A stretch of DNA of 51,650 nucleotides from Magnetovibrio sp. (GCF_036568125.1 NZ_DATCTF010000018.1:1-51650); one strand, 5' to 3'. Counted from the stretch's first letter, positions 36,427 to 45,880 are shown. Numbers and translations are program-made. Notes: a model not told the origin generated them from the sequence alone.

Positions 36427-38466
36427 ATGACCTCGAAACCGTCCCTGTTTCTCTGTTCTTGCGACAACAGCCAAACGCTCGACGCGAAAGCCATTGCCAA
36501 GGCGCTGGACCTCGACACCCCACCGAAGGTCTACGAGCAACTCTGCCGCTCGCAAATCGGGGCGCTCGACGGGATCGCGGCGCAAAACGGCCCCGCCGTC
36601 ATTTGCTGCACCCAAGAAGCACCCGTTCTGATGGAAGCATGGGAAGACGCCGGCGGCGTGGATGTCGCCCCCGATTTCGTCAACATCCGCGAAACGGCCG
36701 GTTGGTCGGACGAGGGTGTAAAGGCCACCGCAAAAATAGCGGCATTGATCGCTGAAACCACCGCGCCCGTGGCGGCGACCACAAGCGTGAGCATGACGTC
36801 ACAAGGACGCACGCTGATCTTGGGGCGCGACGAACATGCCTTGCAAGCCGCCAAACGCCTTGCCCCGCATCTGGCGGTGACGGTTTGTCTGGAAACAGCA
36901 AGCGACATCGCACCGCCCGCCATGGGGGAGGTGCCTGTTTTTCATGGCAAAGTGGCCTCCGCCTCGGGCCATTTGGGTGCGTTTTCGGTAACGTTCGAAT
37001 CCCTGTCGTCGCTCGAGCCGTCATCGCGCGATGCGGTTCGGTTTTCCGGCCGTTCCTCGAACACCGCTTTGAGCGCCGACATCATTGTCGATCTGCGGGG
37101 TGCATCGGTGCTGTTTCCCGCACCCGAAAAGCGCGATGGCTATTTGCGTCCCGACATCGGCAACCCGCTCGCCGTCGAACGCACGTTGTTCGACGCCCTG
37201 AATTTCGTCGGTGAGTTTGAAAAGCCGCAATATGTCAGTCACAGCGCCGCCTTGTGCGCCCATGCGCGCAATTCCATCGTCGCCTGCACACGATGCGTCG
37301 ATGTTTGCCCGACGTCAGCCATCGCACCGGACGGCGATCATGTGAAAATCGATCCTTATGTGTGCGCCGGGTGCGGCGAATGCACTGCGGTCTGCCCAAC
37401 CGGTGCGAACGCCTATCAATACCCGTCCGTCAAAGGCGCCTTGGCGCGCGCGCGCGCGTTGCTGGGAACCTACCACGCCGCCAAGGGCGCCCCCCCCGTG
37501 ATGTTGGTGACCGACACCAGCTATGGCGAAGAGGTTGTGGCGATGATGGCGCGTTATGGCCGGGGTTTGCCGGCCCACGTCGTACCGTTCACCCTCAACA
37601 GTGTGACAGGCGTCGGCCTGGATATTTTGCTGAGCCTCAGCGCTTACGGCGCCAGCCGCGTGATCTTGTTGGCCAACCCCGCCAAGGCGGACGAATTTGC
37701 AGCCGTACGGGAACAAGCGGGATACGCAAACACCATCTTGGACGGCCTGGGTTATGGGGGCGAGCGTATCGCGGTGCTGGACGATGCTGACCCGAGCCAA
37801 ATCGAAGACCGGCTTTGGACCTTGCCCAAAACCCAAGCCATCAAGCCCGCCAACTTCGCGGTCGAAGGTGGTAAGCGCGAGACGTTGTCGATGGCGCTCA
37901 CGCATCTGCACGCCAACGCGCCGAGCCCGCAAGATCGCATCGCGCTGCCCGACGGTGCGCCTTTCGGCGCCATCACCATCGACGCGGAAGGCTGTACGTT
38001 GTGCCTGTCGTGCACCAGCGCCTGCCCGGCGGGTGCGTTGAAAAGCAACCCCGATCGCCCTGAATTACGGTTCCGGGAAAATGCCTGTGTGCAATGCGGA
38101 CTGTGTCGCAAGACCTGCCCGGAAAAGGTCATCACCTTGTCGCCGGGGATCGATTTCACCGGTCAGGCGCGCAACTTGGCGACCCTTAAATCGGAAGAAC
38201 CGTTCGAATGCGTCAGTTGCGGCAAGCCGTTCGGCACCAAGGCGTCGATCGAACGCATGATCGACAAGCTGAAAGACCACCCCATGTTCAGCGAACCGGG
38301 CGGATTGGATCGGCTCAAGATGTGTGAAAACTGCCGCGTCGTCGCCATGAGCCAAGCCACGCCCGACCCGTTCGCCCATGGTACCCGTCCGCTGACCCGC
38401 ACGACGGACGACTATTTCCGCGAACGCGAAGCCGCCGCGACGGACGACCCGAAAAAGCTCAATTGA
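36427..38466 (+). CDS. Large poly-[4Fe-4S] ferredoxin-like protein linked to formate dehydrogenase
   Basis: 679 residues from the ATG at 36427. Cysteine clusters in order: FLCSCDNS near the N-terminus; CTRCVDVCP and CAGCGECTAVCP near residues 285-325; CTLCLSCTSACP and CVQCGLCRKTCP near 520-565; then CVSCGKPFG and CENCR near the C-terminus. The four central motifs should carry up to four [4Fe-4S] clusters. Soluble, no export signal. Proteins of this size and pattern are found beside formate dehydrogenase genes in alphaproteobacteria and pseudomonads; their electron partner is not established. Converges on mobB and the fdh operon with 28 bp between. Confidence 0.82.
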   Translation: MTSKPSLFLCSCDNSQTLDAKAIAKALDLDTPPKVYEQLCRSQIGALDGIAAQNGPAVICCTQEAPVLMEAWEDAGGVDVAPDFVNIRETAGWSDEGVKATAKIAALIAETTAPVAATTSVSMTSQGRTLILGRDEHALQAAKRLAPHLAVTVCLETASDIAPPAMGEVPVFHGKVASASGHLGAFSVTFESLSSLEPSSRDAVRFSGRSSNTALSADIIVDLRGASVLFPAPEKRDGYLRPDIGNPLAVERTLFDALNFVGEFEKPQYVSHSAALCAHARNSIVACTRCVDVCPTSAIAPDGDHVKIDPYVCAGCGECTAVCPTGANAYQYPSVKGALARARALLGTYHAAKGAPPVMLVTDTSYGEEVVAMMARYGRGLPAHVVPFTLNSVTGVGLDILLSLSAYGASRVILLANPAKADEFAAVREQAGYANTILDGLGYGGERIAVLDDADPSQIEDRLWTLPKTQAIKPANFAVEGGKRETLSMALTHLHANAPSPQDRIALPDGAPFGAITIDAEGCTLCLSCTSACPAGALKSNPDRPELRFRENACVQCGLCRKTCPEKVITLSPGIDFTGQARNLATLKSEEPFECVSCGKPFGTKASIERMIDKLKDHPMFSEPGGLDRLKMCENCRVVAMSQATPDPFAHGTRPLTRTTDDYFREREAAATDDPKKLN

Positions 38467-38494
38467 AGTTGGGGGGCTTCAATGGGCGTTGCCT

Positions 38495-39040
38495 TTATTC
38501 GGCAGCGCCCATTTGCATGCGTCCGACGGACGGCGCCGCGCCGGGCACCGCACCGGTGTAGCGGATAATGAAGTCGGCAACCGCGCCGACATCGTCGAGG
38601 TCCAAAAGCGGCACCGACAGCCCGCCGATGCGCGCATCGCTGGCCACCGCCACGATGGTGTCGTCATCCGTCGCGATCAAGGATTTGCCCGTGGCCGGAC
38701 GGCTGACTTCCAGCTTGGGGTGGCGATTGCGCTTGAAGCCTTCGATCAACAACAGATCCACCGGGGTCATCTGTTCGATCAGCGTGTCCATGTCCGGTTC
38801 CGGCTCGTCACGCAGTTCACGAACCAGCGCCCAGCGCCCACCGGACGCGATCAAGACTTCCTCCGCCCCCGCTTTGCGGTGACGGTATGAATCCTTACCC
38901 GGTTTGTCGATGTCGAAATTGTGATGAGTGTGCTTCATGGTCGAGACCCTGAAGCCACGGCGTCTGAGTTCCGGCAACAACTTGACCAACAGCTCGGTCT
39001 TGCCGCTGCCGCTCCATCCGACGATGCCAAATATTTTCAT
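38495..39040 (-). CDS. mobB: Molybdopterin-guanine dinucleotide biosynthesis protein MobB
   Basis: 181 residues, AAGGTGG before the ATG. P-loop GWSGSGKTELLVKLLPEL at residues 8-15 onward, then STMKHTHHNFDIDKPGKDSY and DLLLIEGFKRNRHPKLEV, all family blocks. GTP-binding accessory of MobA in making the bis-MGD cofactor needed by both FdhA and NasA in this window. Last gene of the fdh operon, 36 bp after the HdrD-like gene. No mobA is present here. Confidence 0.93.
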   Translation of the reverse strand: MKIFGIVGWSGSGKTELLVKLLPELRRRGFRVSTMKHTHHNFDIDKPGKDSYRHRKAGAEEVLIASGGRWALVRELRDEPEPDMDTLIEQMTPVDLLLIEGFKRNRHPKLEVSRPATGKSLIATDDDTIVAVASDARIGGLSVPLLDLDDVGAVADFIIRYTGAVPGAAPSVGRMQMGAAE

Positions 39041-39076
39041 ATCCCAGCCACCTTTTGCTTCGATATCAACATCAAC

Positions 39077-40330
39077 TCAATCATCGAGATATTCCGCCAA
39101 CAGTTCGGTCAGGCTCAAGACCGGCATCACCATGTCGTATTCATCGATGGCTTCTTCCAACACGTTGCGGCAGTTGCCGCACGCCGTGACCATGGCATCG
39201 GGTTTGACCGCATCCAATTGACGTTTTTTGCTGCCGAACGCGCGCAGGCGCAATTCTTCCGCGTTGGGGTTCGAACTGACGCCGCCGCCGCCGCCGCAAC
39301 AGATATTGGCTTCGCGGCTGGGGGTCATCTCAACGAAGTTGTCGGCGATCTGGCCCAAGATGGCGCGGGGCTCATCGACGATGCCGCCCCGGCGCACGAT
39401 CTGACAGGGATCGTGAAACGTCAGCCGGCGGCTGTCTTTGCCCTTGGTGGTGATCTTTCCTTGCTCGCAAAGCTGGTTCAGCAACTCGATGATATGGATC
39501 ACCTCGAACTTGTAGGTCCGTCCGACCAGATTGGGGCCTTCCCAATTCAAGGCCGAATAGGCGTGGCCGCATTCTGGGCTGACGACATACTTCACGCCCA
39601 GTTCTTCCGCAGCATCAACGACCCGCGACACCAGCGTTTTGGCGATGGCTTTATCGCCCATCTGAATGCCGACGTTGGTTGCTTCGTAAGCCTTGGTCGA
39701 CATGGTCCAGGTTAGACCGGCCTTTTTGAAGATCCGCGCCAGCGCACCGATGACTTCATAGAAATTGAGCACTTCCATCGCCGACAAGATCACCATGTAA
39801 TCGACGCCGGGTTTGTCCAATTCGATGGGAATGCCGGTGGCCTCGGCTTGCTCGGCGACGATCTTCTGGAAGGTTTCGGGTTTGATGCCCAACGGGCTGC
39901 CGGTTTCCAAGGCGCGGCCGGCGGCGCCGGTCAGGCCATCGGGAACGATGTTGGCGGCGACCATGCCTTCGCGGGTTTTGCGCACCAGTCCGGCGATATC
40001 GATGCCCATGGGACAAACGATGGAACAACGCCCGCACAAGGTGCAACTGTCGTAAATAAGCTCGGACCATTCGTTGAGGTCATCCTCGGTCAATTCCGCA
40101 GGCACCAAGCCGAACAGTTTTTTGACGCCTCTCAGCGGGTCTTTGTGGCGTTTATAGGCACGCCGCAACAGATCCAACTTGTAGGTCGGAATGTAGCGCA
40201 CATCGCCGGTATTTTCGAAAAAGTGGCAGGCCTCGGCGCACTGACCGCAATGCACGCAGGCGTCCAGATAACTGGCGGCGGAGGCATCGATGTTGGAGAC
40301 CAAAGTCTCGACAGCGGCGGCGATGGTCAT
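39077..40330 (-). CDS. HdrD/DsrK-like iron-sulfur protein (CCG domain)
   Basis: 417 residues, GGGGGATC before the ATG. Two [4Fe-4S] motifs: C25, C28, C31, C35 (CVHCGQCAEACHFF, the last followed by His rather than Pro) and C96, C99, C102, C106 (CTLCGRCSIVCPMG). One clear cysteine-rich CCG domain (FHDPCQIVRRGG ... ICCGGGGGVSS, continuing to CGNCRNVLEE) and an altered first one (PECGHAYSALNWEGP), as in DsrK/TmcB relatives. This family carries catalytic noncanonical clusters for disulfide or thiol redox chemistry on the cytoplasmic side. Start overlaps the cytochrome b gene by 4 bp, so the two probably form one complex. Confidence 0.82.
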   Translation of the reverse strand: MTIAAAVETLVSNIDASAASYLDACVHCGQCAEACHFFENTGDVRYIPTYKLDLLRRAYKRHKDPLRGVKKLFGLVPAELTEDDLNEWSELIYDSCTLCGRCSIVCPMGIDIAGLVRKTREGMVAANIVPDGLTGAAGRALETGSPLGIKPETFQKIVAEQAEATGIPIELDKPGVDYMVILSAMEVLNFYEVIGALARIFKKAGLTWTMSTKAYEATNVGIQMGDKAIAKTLVSRVVDAAEELGVKYVVSPECGHAYSALNWEGPNLVGRTYKFEVIHIIELLNQLCEQGKITTKGKDSRRLTFHDPCQIVRRGGIVDEPRAILGQIADNFVEMTPSREANICCGGGGGVSSNPNAEELRLRAFGSKKRQLDAVKPDAMVTACGNCRNVLEEAIDEYDMVMPVLSLTELLAEYLDD

Positions 40331-40971
40331 GGCACGATCCCCCTACGTCCAAAGAACGCTCCGGTATATCCACGGCTGAATGCGAACGTAAAGGCATGCA
40401 TCAAGCGGCTGAACGGGAAGTAGATGAGCCACAGGTCCACCAGCAGCATGTGCGTGGCGCGCAATGCATCAACGCTTTCTTGCAACGCCATGCAGCCCGT
40501 CAACATCACCAAGAAGGTCAGCCATGATCCGATGTGATCGTCCTTGTCGGAAATCTTGATCATCACCGGGTCGGAAATGCGCCGCACCCACAAAAGGATC
40601 AAACCGGCAAAGGCGAACTGAGCCGCAACGACAAAGCCCCAATACGGTATCGTCGGCCATTCGATAGCAATGATGTTGTTTTGCATGAAAGCCACATGCG
40701 GGGCCGCGAACAGCAGCAAGACGAACAAACCGATATGAAAGATATAACCCGCCGTCAGATGGTAAAGAGTGCGAAAGGTGAACCCACCGTGCGGGATGAA
40801 ATGCAGGAATTGCGACTTCACCGCCCCACCCGCGGCGGATGCGCGGGGGATCGACAGATCCTTCTTGCGCCCCAACCGCAAAATCCCCACGACTTTCCAC
40901 AGCGCGCCGAGCACGAACACCGTTGCGGCGAAATACCAAAGTGGTCCTTCTACAAACTCCAGAAAGCTCAC
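40327..40971 (-). CDS. NarI/DsrM-like membrane cytochrome b
   Basis: 214 residues from a GTG at 40971 with GAAGGAG upstream. About five membrane helices (for example WYFAATVFVLGALWKVVGIL, HIGLFVLLLFAAPHVAF, YWGFVVAAQFAFAGLILLWV, LIYFPFSRLMHAFTFAF). Histidines placed in pairs as for b haems: LYHLTAGYIFHIG on one helix and RATHMLLVD with RLMHAF on the last two. Resembles the gamma subunit of respiratory nitrate reductase and DsrM/TmcC, which exchange electrons with quinones. No NarG/NarH here; the HdrD-like protein overlapping it is the natural partner. Confidence 0.82.
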   Translation of the reverse strand: MSFLEFVEGPLWYFAATVFVLGALWKVVGILRLGRKKDLSIPRASAAGGAVKSQFLHFIPHGGFTFRTLYHLTAGYIFHIGLFVLLLFAAPHVAFMQNNIIAIEWPTIPYWGFVVAAQFAFAGLILLWVRRISDPVMIKISDKDDHIGSWLTFLVMLTGCMALQESVDALRATHMLLVDLWLIYFPFSRLMHAFTFAFSRGYTGAFFGRRGIVP

Positions 40972-41015
40972 GGTTTAAACTCCTTCATGCAAGCGCCTCG
41001 CGAACGAAGACGACA

Positions 41016-42077
41016 TCATGTGGCTTGGTCATGCTTCGCGGCGAGTACGGCATCGGGTGCGCCCTCGACAACGCGTTCCTTCTTGATTTCTTCCTCGGCC
41101 CACCAACGATGGTGTTCCAGCCCCCAGGTTTCATCGACGTAGCCGAGCGTCATGCTGTCCAACGCGCCTTCGACGCCCCAAATACCCAGATAGATGTGAC
41201 CCAAAGACGCCGCGATCAGAACCACCGCGCAGATTGCGTGTACGATGTGGGAAAGTTGCATGCCTTGAACGTCATCGAGCAGGGTCGGGAAAATCAAAAA
41301 CACACCCGAAAGGGAAAGCGCCGTGCCGGCGAAAGCGATCAGCCAATACCAAGACTTTTCGCCCAAGTTGTATTTCCACGACGGCGGATGGTGCTTGGAA
41401 AAAAATCCGCCCTTCAACGCCCAGGTGAAGTCACCCTTTTGATAAAAGTTGTCCTTGAAATACATCACCAACATGATCAGCATCGCGACGATGAAAATGG
41501 GACCCAACAGGTTGTGGGCTTGAAGGCTCGCATTGGCCAATGCGCCCAAAACATCCGCGCCGAACACCGGCTTGAGCAAAAAACGCCCCAGCAAGATGAC
41601 GATGCCCGTGAGTCCCAGCATGATGAACAGGCTGGCGACGAACCAGTGCACCCAGCGCTCGGCTTGGCTGAAACGGGGAATGACGCGACCGGTGCGTTCG
41701 CCATGCAGCTTGAACTTGCCGTAGACCAACGCGAAGCCCAGCACGCCCACCAGAGAAATGCCCATCAACACGCCGCCCCACATGGGCAGCGGGCCCATGC
41801 GCACCAAACGCCAGTCTTCACCGGTGCGGTTGATCAAGGTGGCCGCTTTTTGATCGGGAATGGAGACTGTGCCCGGCTCGCCGTGATTGATGCCGCGCCA
41901 TAAATCGCTGTTGCTGTTCGATCCCTTCACCTCGCCCGGAACGGAACCGGCGAGAGGATTGTCGGCTTGGGCGAAAGCCGTCTTCACGCCTCCACTCAGC
42001 GCGAAAGCCAATCCCCAGACCATCAAGGTGGTGAAAGCAAATGTGCGAAAGAGATGTATCAACCCACGTGACGTCAT
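41016..42077 (-). CDS. fdhC: Formate dehydrogenase gamma subunit (cytochrome b556)
   Basis: 353 residues from the ATG at 42077 (MTSRGLIHLF); the frame is open up to 42146. An N-terminal hydrophobic segment (about 10-35) with likely cleavage after AFA is followed by a periplasmic stretch of about 80 residues. Four cytochrome b helices come next, with histidines in RWVHWFVASLFIMLG, ANASLQAHNLLGPIF and HIVHAICAVVLIAASLGHIY. Takes electrons from FdhB and reduces quinone. Third structural gene after fdhA and fdhB. Confidence 0.92.
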   Translation of the reverse strand: MTSRGLIHLFRTFAFTTLMVWGLAFALSGGVKTAFAQADNPLAGSVPGEVKGSNSNSDLWRGINHGEPGTVSIPDQKAATLINRTGEDWRLVRMGPLPMWGGVLMGISLVGVLGFALVYGKFKLHGERTGRVIPRFSQAERWVHWFVASLFIMLGLTGIVILLGRFLLKPVFGADVLGALANASLQAHNLLGPIFIVAMLIMLVMYFKDNFYQKGDFTWALKGGFFSKHHPPSWKYNLGEKSWYWLIAFAGTALSLSGVFLIFPTLLDDVQGMQLSHIVHAICAVVLIAASLGHIYLGIWGVEGALDSMTLGYVDETWGLEHHRWWAEEEIKKERVVEGAPDAVLAAKHDQAT

Positions 42078-42173
42078 GAACAAGGTATCCCGTATGCAAC
42101 CGTTCACTGCGAACGCATCAATCCGAATAGGTGCGCCCGGTTTCAAACTAACCCCGGACGCACCCGTGCGAAT

Positions 42174-42767
42174 TTATTCGCCCTTTTGGTTGTAGGCGGT
42201 TCCCCACCCCCACGCACCCGTGCCGAAGCCGCGCGACACCACGCGTTCGCGGTAGATGTTGGAAACCATATCCCCATCACCCGCCAACAACGCCTTGGTC
42301 GAGCACATTTCCGCACACAGCGGAAGCTTGCCTTCGGACAGACGGTTGCCACCGTACTTGTGGAACTCTTCTTGCGAGCCGTCGGCTTCCGGACCGCCGT
42401 TGCAGAAGGTGCACTTGTCCATTTTGCCACGCGAACCGAAGGCCCCGTCTTTGGGGAACTGCGGCGCGCCGAACGGGCAAGCGAAGAAGCAGTAGCCACA
42501 GCCGATGCACAGGTCCTTGGAATGCAACACCACACCGTCTTCGGTGGAGTAGATGCAATCGACCGGACAAACGGCCATACACGGCGCGTCCGAACAGTGC
42601 ATGCACGCCACGGAGACGGACCGTTCACCGGGCTGACCGTCATTGATGGTCACCACCCGGCGGCGGTTGACGCCCCATGGCACTTCGTTTTCGTTTTTAC
42701 ACGCCGTAACGCAGCCATTGCATTCAATGCAGCGTTCGGAATCGAGAAGAAATTTCATGCGAGCCAT
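42174..42767 (-). CDS. fdhB: Formate dehydrogenase beta subunit (4 x [4Fe-4S])
   Basis: 197 residues with AGGGAG before the ATG. Four cysteine motifs: CIECNGCVTACK, CMHCSDAPCMAVCP, CIGCGYCFFACPFG and CTFCNGG with LCAEMC. This is the short FDH3-type electron-transfer subunit without a C-terminal membrane anchor. Carries electrons from FdhA to the cytochrome b subunit. 17 bp after fdhA. Confidence 0.95.
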   Translation of the reverse strand: MARMKFLLDSERCIECNGCVTACKNENEVPWGVNRRRVVTINDGQPGERSVSVACMHCSDAPCMAVCPVDCIYSTEDGVVLHSKDLCIGCGYCFFACPFGAPQFPKDGAFGSRGKMDKCTFCNGGPEADGSQEEFHKYGGNRLSEGKLPLCAEMCSTKALLAGDGDMVSNIYRERVVSRGFGTGAWGWGTAYNQKGE

Positions 42768-42784
42768 TGTTTTTCTCCCTACCC

Positions 42785-45658
42785 TTACGCGGCTTCAATA
42801 CGACAGAGCGTCGACTTGGTTTCTTGCATCTGCGTCACCGAGTCATATCCATAGGTGCCGCACATGTTCGAGGCTTCGCCCAAGACATACGGATCGGTTC
42901 CCGACGGGTACTTGTCGCGCAGATCCTTGCCCTGCCACCAACCACCGAAGTGGAACGGCATGAACACGACGCCTGGCGCAACCCGATCCGTGACCATGGC
43001 CTTGACCAGAACTTTGCCGCCTTCGGGACTGTGCACCCACATATCGGCACCGTCGCGGATGCCCGCATCGTTGGCATCCTTGAGGTTCACTTCGCAGAAC
43101 ATGTCTTGCTGCAGTTCGGCCAACCATTTGTTGGAGCGGCCTTCGTCACCGCCGCCTTCATATTCCACCAAACGTCCGGTGGTGAGGATGGTCGGGAAGT
43201 TTTTCGAATGATCGTTTTTTTGGATCGATTCATAGAGCGTCGGAAGACGATAAGCCCGGGTATCCTTGTAGGTCGCATACTTGGGCAACAGATCGCGGCG
43301 CGCCGTATACAGCGGTTCACGATGCAGCGGCGTCGGATCGGGGAAGGTCCACACATACGTGCGGGCCTTGGCATTGCCGAACGGCGCGCAGCCGTGCTTG
43401 ATGGCGACACGCTGGATGCCGCCCGACAGGTCGGTCTTCCAGTTGGTCTTATCGCCCGCGACTTTTTCGATGCTGGCGCGTTCTTCGGCGGTCAGGTCTT
43501 TGTCCCAGCCCAGTTTCTTGAGCATCGCCATGGTGAACTCGGGATAGCCGTCCTTGAGCTCGGAACCTTTCGAGTACGAGCCTTCGGCGAGCAGGTTTTC
43601 ACCTTCGTGTTCGACGCCGTAACGAGCGCGGAACGTCAGGCCGCCTTCGGCCACCGACATCGACGGATCGTAGAGGATCGGCGTGCCCGGGTGACCCAAC
43701 TTATCGTCGCCCCAGCACGGCCACGGCAGACCGTAATACTCACCGTCGCAAGGACCGCCCACGGCCTTCAAGGAGGTCTTGTCGAAGGTGTGCTTGTATT
43801 GCAACTGCTTCTTCAGGCGCTCCGGCGATTGACCCGTATAGCCGATGGTCCACATGCCCTTATTGAATTCGCGGGTGATGTCTTCGACCACCGGCTCGTC
43901 GCCGTTGAGCTTGATGTTCTTGAAGAACTGATCGGCGAAGCCGAGCTTTTTGGCGAACTTGGCCATGATCGTGTGATCGGGCAAAGATTCGTAAAGCGGG
44001 TCGACGACCTTTTCACGCCACTGCAAGGAACGGTTGGACGCGGTGACCGAGCCGTACGTTTCAAACTGCGTACAGGCGGGCAGCACGTACACGCCGTCGG
44101 TGCGGTCGGGAATGACCGATGCGAACGTCGGCACCGGATCGATCACGACCATGGTGTCGAGCTTTTCCATCGCCTTTTTCATGTCCGGCAAGCGGGTTTG
44201 CGAGTTCACCGCATGGCCCCACAACACCATCACCCGGAGGTTGTCGGGTTGATCGATGTTGTCTTTGTTTTCCAGCACGCCGTCGATCCAACGCGACACC
44301 GGAATGCCCGCCGACTGCATGAGTTTTTCGGACGCAAAGCGGCTGACCATCCAGTCGTAGTCGACATCCCAAACGCGCGACCAGTGCTTCCACGCACCCG
44401 CCGCAAGGCCGTAGTAGCCGGGCAGAGAGTGCGACAGCACGCACATGTCGGTCGCGCCTTGCACGTTGTCGTGACCGCGGAAGATGTTGGTGCCGCCGCC
44501 GGCCTTGCCCATGTTGCCGAGGGCAAGCTGCAAGATGCAGTAGGCGCGGGTGTTGTTGTTGCCGTTGTGGTGCTGGGTGCCACCCATGCACCACACGACG
44601 GTGCCGGGGCGGTTTTTCGCCAACAGCCCAGCGACGCGCTTGAGCTGCGCACCGGGAACGCCGGTGACGCGTTCGGTCTCTTCGGGCGTCCACTGTTCGA
44701 TTTCCTTGCGCACCCGATCCAGGCCCCAGACGCGCTGTTCGATGAACTGCTTGTCTTCCCAGCCGTTATCGAAGATGTGCCACAAGATGCCCCAGATCAA
44801 CGCCACGTCGGTACCCGGACGCATGCGCACGAACTCGTCGGCATGGGCGGCGGTGCGGGTGAAGCGCGGATCGCACACGATCAAGGGTGCGTTGTTTTCT
44901 TCCTTGGCTTTCAAGATGTGCTGAACCGCGACGGGGTGAGCTTCCGCCGGGTTGGAGCCGATCAAGAACAACGACTTGGCATTATGCATGTCGTTGAAGG
45001 AGTTGGTCATTGCGCCATAGCCCCAGGTGTTGGCGACACCGGCAACCGTGGTGGAGTGACAGATACGCGCTTGGTGATCACCGTTGTTGGAGCCCCAGAA
45101 AGCGTAGAACTTGCGGAACAGATAGGCTTGTTCGTTGGAGAATTTCGCCGAGCCCAGCCAGTACACGGAATCGGGACCGGACTGCTGGCGCACTTCGAGC
45201 ATCTTGTCGCCGATTTCGTCGATCGCGGTTTCCCAGGAAATGCGTTTCCATTTGCCGCCTTCCAACTTCATCGGATAGCGCAGGCGGCGTTCGTTGTGCG
45301 CGTGTTCACGCACCGACGCACCCTTGGCGCAATGTCCGCCGAGGTTGAAGGGACTGTCGAAGTCCGGCTCTTGGCGGGTCCACACGCCGTTTTTGACTTC
45401 TGCCTTGATGCCGCAACCCACCGAACAGTGCGTACACACAGACGACTTGGTTTCGCCTTTGGCATCGCCCATGGGCTCTGCCGCCTTGGCCTTTTGCACC
45501 GCGCCCAGCGGAAGGGCACCGGCCAGCGCGACACCGCCGGCTGCGAGACCTGAGCCTTTCAGGAATGCACGACGATCGACAGCGCCGCCCATGCTTTTGG
45601 ACAATGCCTGCTTCAGTCGCGGGGCTGAGGCGGAACCGTTCTTTTTCTTGATGAGCAT
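42785..45658 (-). CDS. fdhA: Formate dehydrogenase alpha subunit (Cys type, Tat-exported)
   Basis: 957 residues with GGGGAGGGG upstream of the ATG. Twin-arginine signal DRRAFLKGSG (R29, R30), so folded before export to the periplasm. [4Fe-4S] ligands C75, C78, C82 and C110 (CTHCSVGCGIKA; GGHCAKGAS). The Mo ligand is Cys200 followed by His201 in ARICHSTTVAG. No in-frame TGA occurs, so it is a cysteine, not selenocysteine, enzyme. Oxidises formate to CO2 at a bis-MGD centre. Length normal for FDH-N/O-like alphas of this group. Confidence 0.96.
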   Translation of the reverse strand: MLIKKKNGSASAPRLKQALSKSMGGAVDRRAFLKGSGLAAGGVALAGALPLGAVQKAKAAEPMGDAKGETKSSVCTHCSVGCGIKAEVKNGVWTRQEPDFDSPFNLGGHCAKGASVREHAHNERRLRYPMKLEGGKWKRISWETAIDEIGDKMLEVRQQSGPDSVYWLGSAKFSNEQAYLFRKFYAFWGSNNGDHQARICHSTTVAGVANTWGYGAMTNSFNDMHNAKSLFLIGSNPAEAHPVAVQHILKAKEENNAPLIVCDPRFTRTAAHADEFVRMRPGTDVALIWGILWHIFDNGWEDKQFIEQRVWGLDRVRKEIEQWTPEETERVTGVPGAQLKRVAGLLAKNRPGTVVWCMGGTQHHNGNNNTRAYCILQLALGNMGKAGGGTNIFRGHDNVQGATDMCVLSHSLPGYYGLAAGAWKHWSRVWDVDYDWMVSRFASEKLMQSAGIPVSRWIDGVLENKDNIDQPDNLRVMVLWGHAVNSQTRLPDMKKAMEKLDTMVVIDPVPTFASVIPDRTDGVYVLPACTQFETYGSVTASNRSLQWREKVVDPLYESLPDHTIMAKFAKKLGFADQFFKNIKLNGDEPVVEDITREFNKGMWTIGYTGQSPERLKKQLQYKHTFDKTSLKAVGGPCDGEYYGLPWPCWGDDKLGHPGTPILYDPSMSVAEGGLTFRARYGVEHEGENLLAEGSYSKGSELKDGYPEFTMAMLKKLGWDKDLTAEERASIEKVAGDKTNWKTDLSGGIQRVAIKHGCAPFGNAKARTYVWTFPDPTPLHREPLYTARRDLLPKYATYKDTRAYRLPTLYESIQKNDHSKNFPTILTTGRLVEYEGGGDEGRSNKWLAELQQDMFCEVNLKDANDAGIRDGADMWVHSPEGGKVLVKAMVTDRVAPGVVFMPFHFGGWWQGKDLRDKYPSGTDPYVLGEASNMCGTYGYDSVTQMQETKSTLCRIEAA

Positions 45659-45673
45659 CTCTATCCCCTCCCC

Positions 45674-45880
45674 TTAAAACTTCGCAACTTCGTAATAGGA
45701 TTTGACGTGATCGGTTTCCCGATACCCGGACGAGCCCTTTTCCACCACGACCTCTTTGGCCTCGGCTTCCGTGTCGGACAGCACGCTGATGGCGGTCGCG
45801 ATGCCCGCAACGCCCGCGCCCTTCAAAAAACCACGCCGCGATTGAACGGCCTTGTCTTTTTCTTTGATCTGCTCGCTCAT
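45674..45880 (-). CDS. Formate dehydrogenase-region Tat-target small protein
   Basis: 68 residues from the ATG at 45880, with AAGGGAG upstream. Twin-arginine motif SRRGFLKGAGVAGIATAI, then a short tail ending SGYRETDHVKSYYEVAKF. This matches the small TIGR02811-type proteins found just before fdhA. Exact job unknown; presumed to be a small exported subunit or assembly partner. 15 bp before fdhA. Confidence 0.88.
   Translation of the reverse strand: MSEQIKEKDKAVQSRRGFLKGAGVAGIATAISVLSDTEAEAKEVVVEKGSSGYRETDHVKSYYEVAKF

Noticed and set aside
36210-36518. 102-residue minus frame in the divergent intergenic region
   Set aside because: Its N-terminal part is antisense to the start of the poly-[4Fe-4S] gene. 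No ribosome site and no family features.
45050-45060. Selenocysteine site in FdhA
   Set aside because: The Mo-ligand codon encodes Cys (RICHSTT), the frame is open without TGA, and no SECIS-like hairpin is needed.
42767-45553. 928-codon open frame antisense to fdhA
   Set aside because: High GC and regular codon use leave the opposite strand open. Translation has no recognisable motif and is rich in His/Arg/Gly, and fdhA on the other strand is certain.
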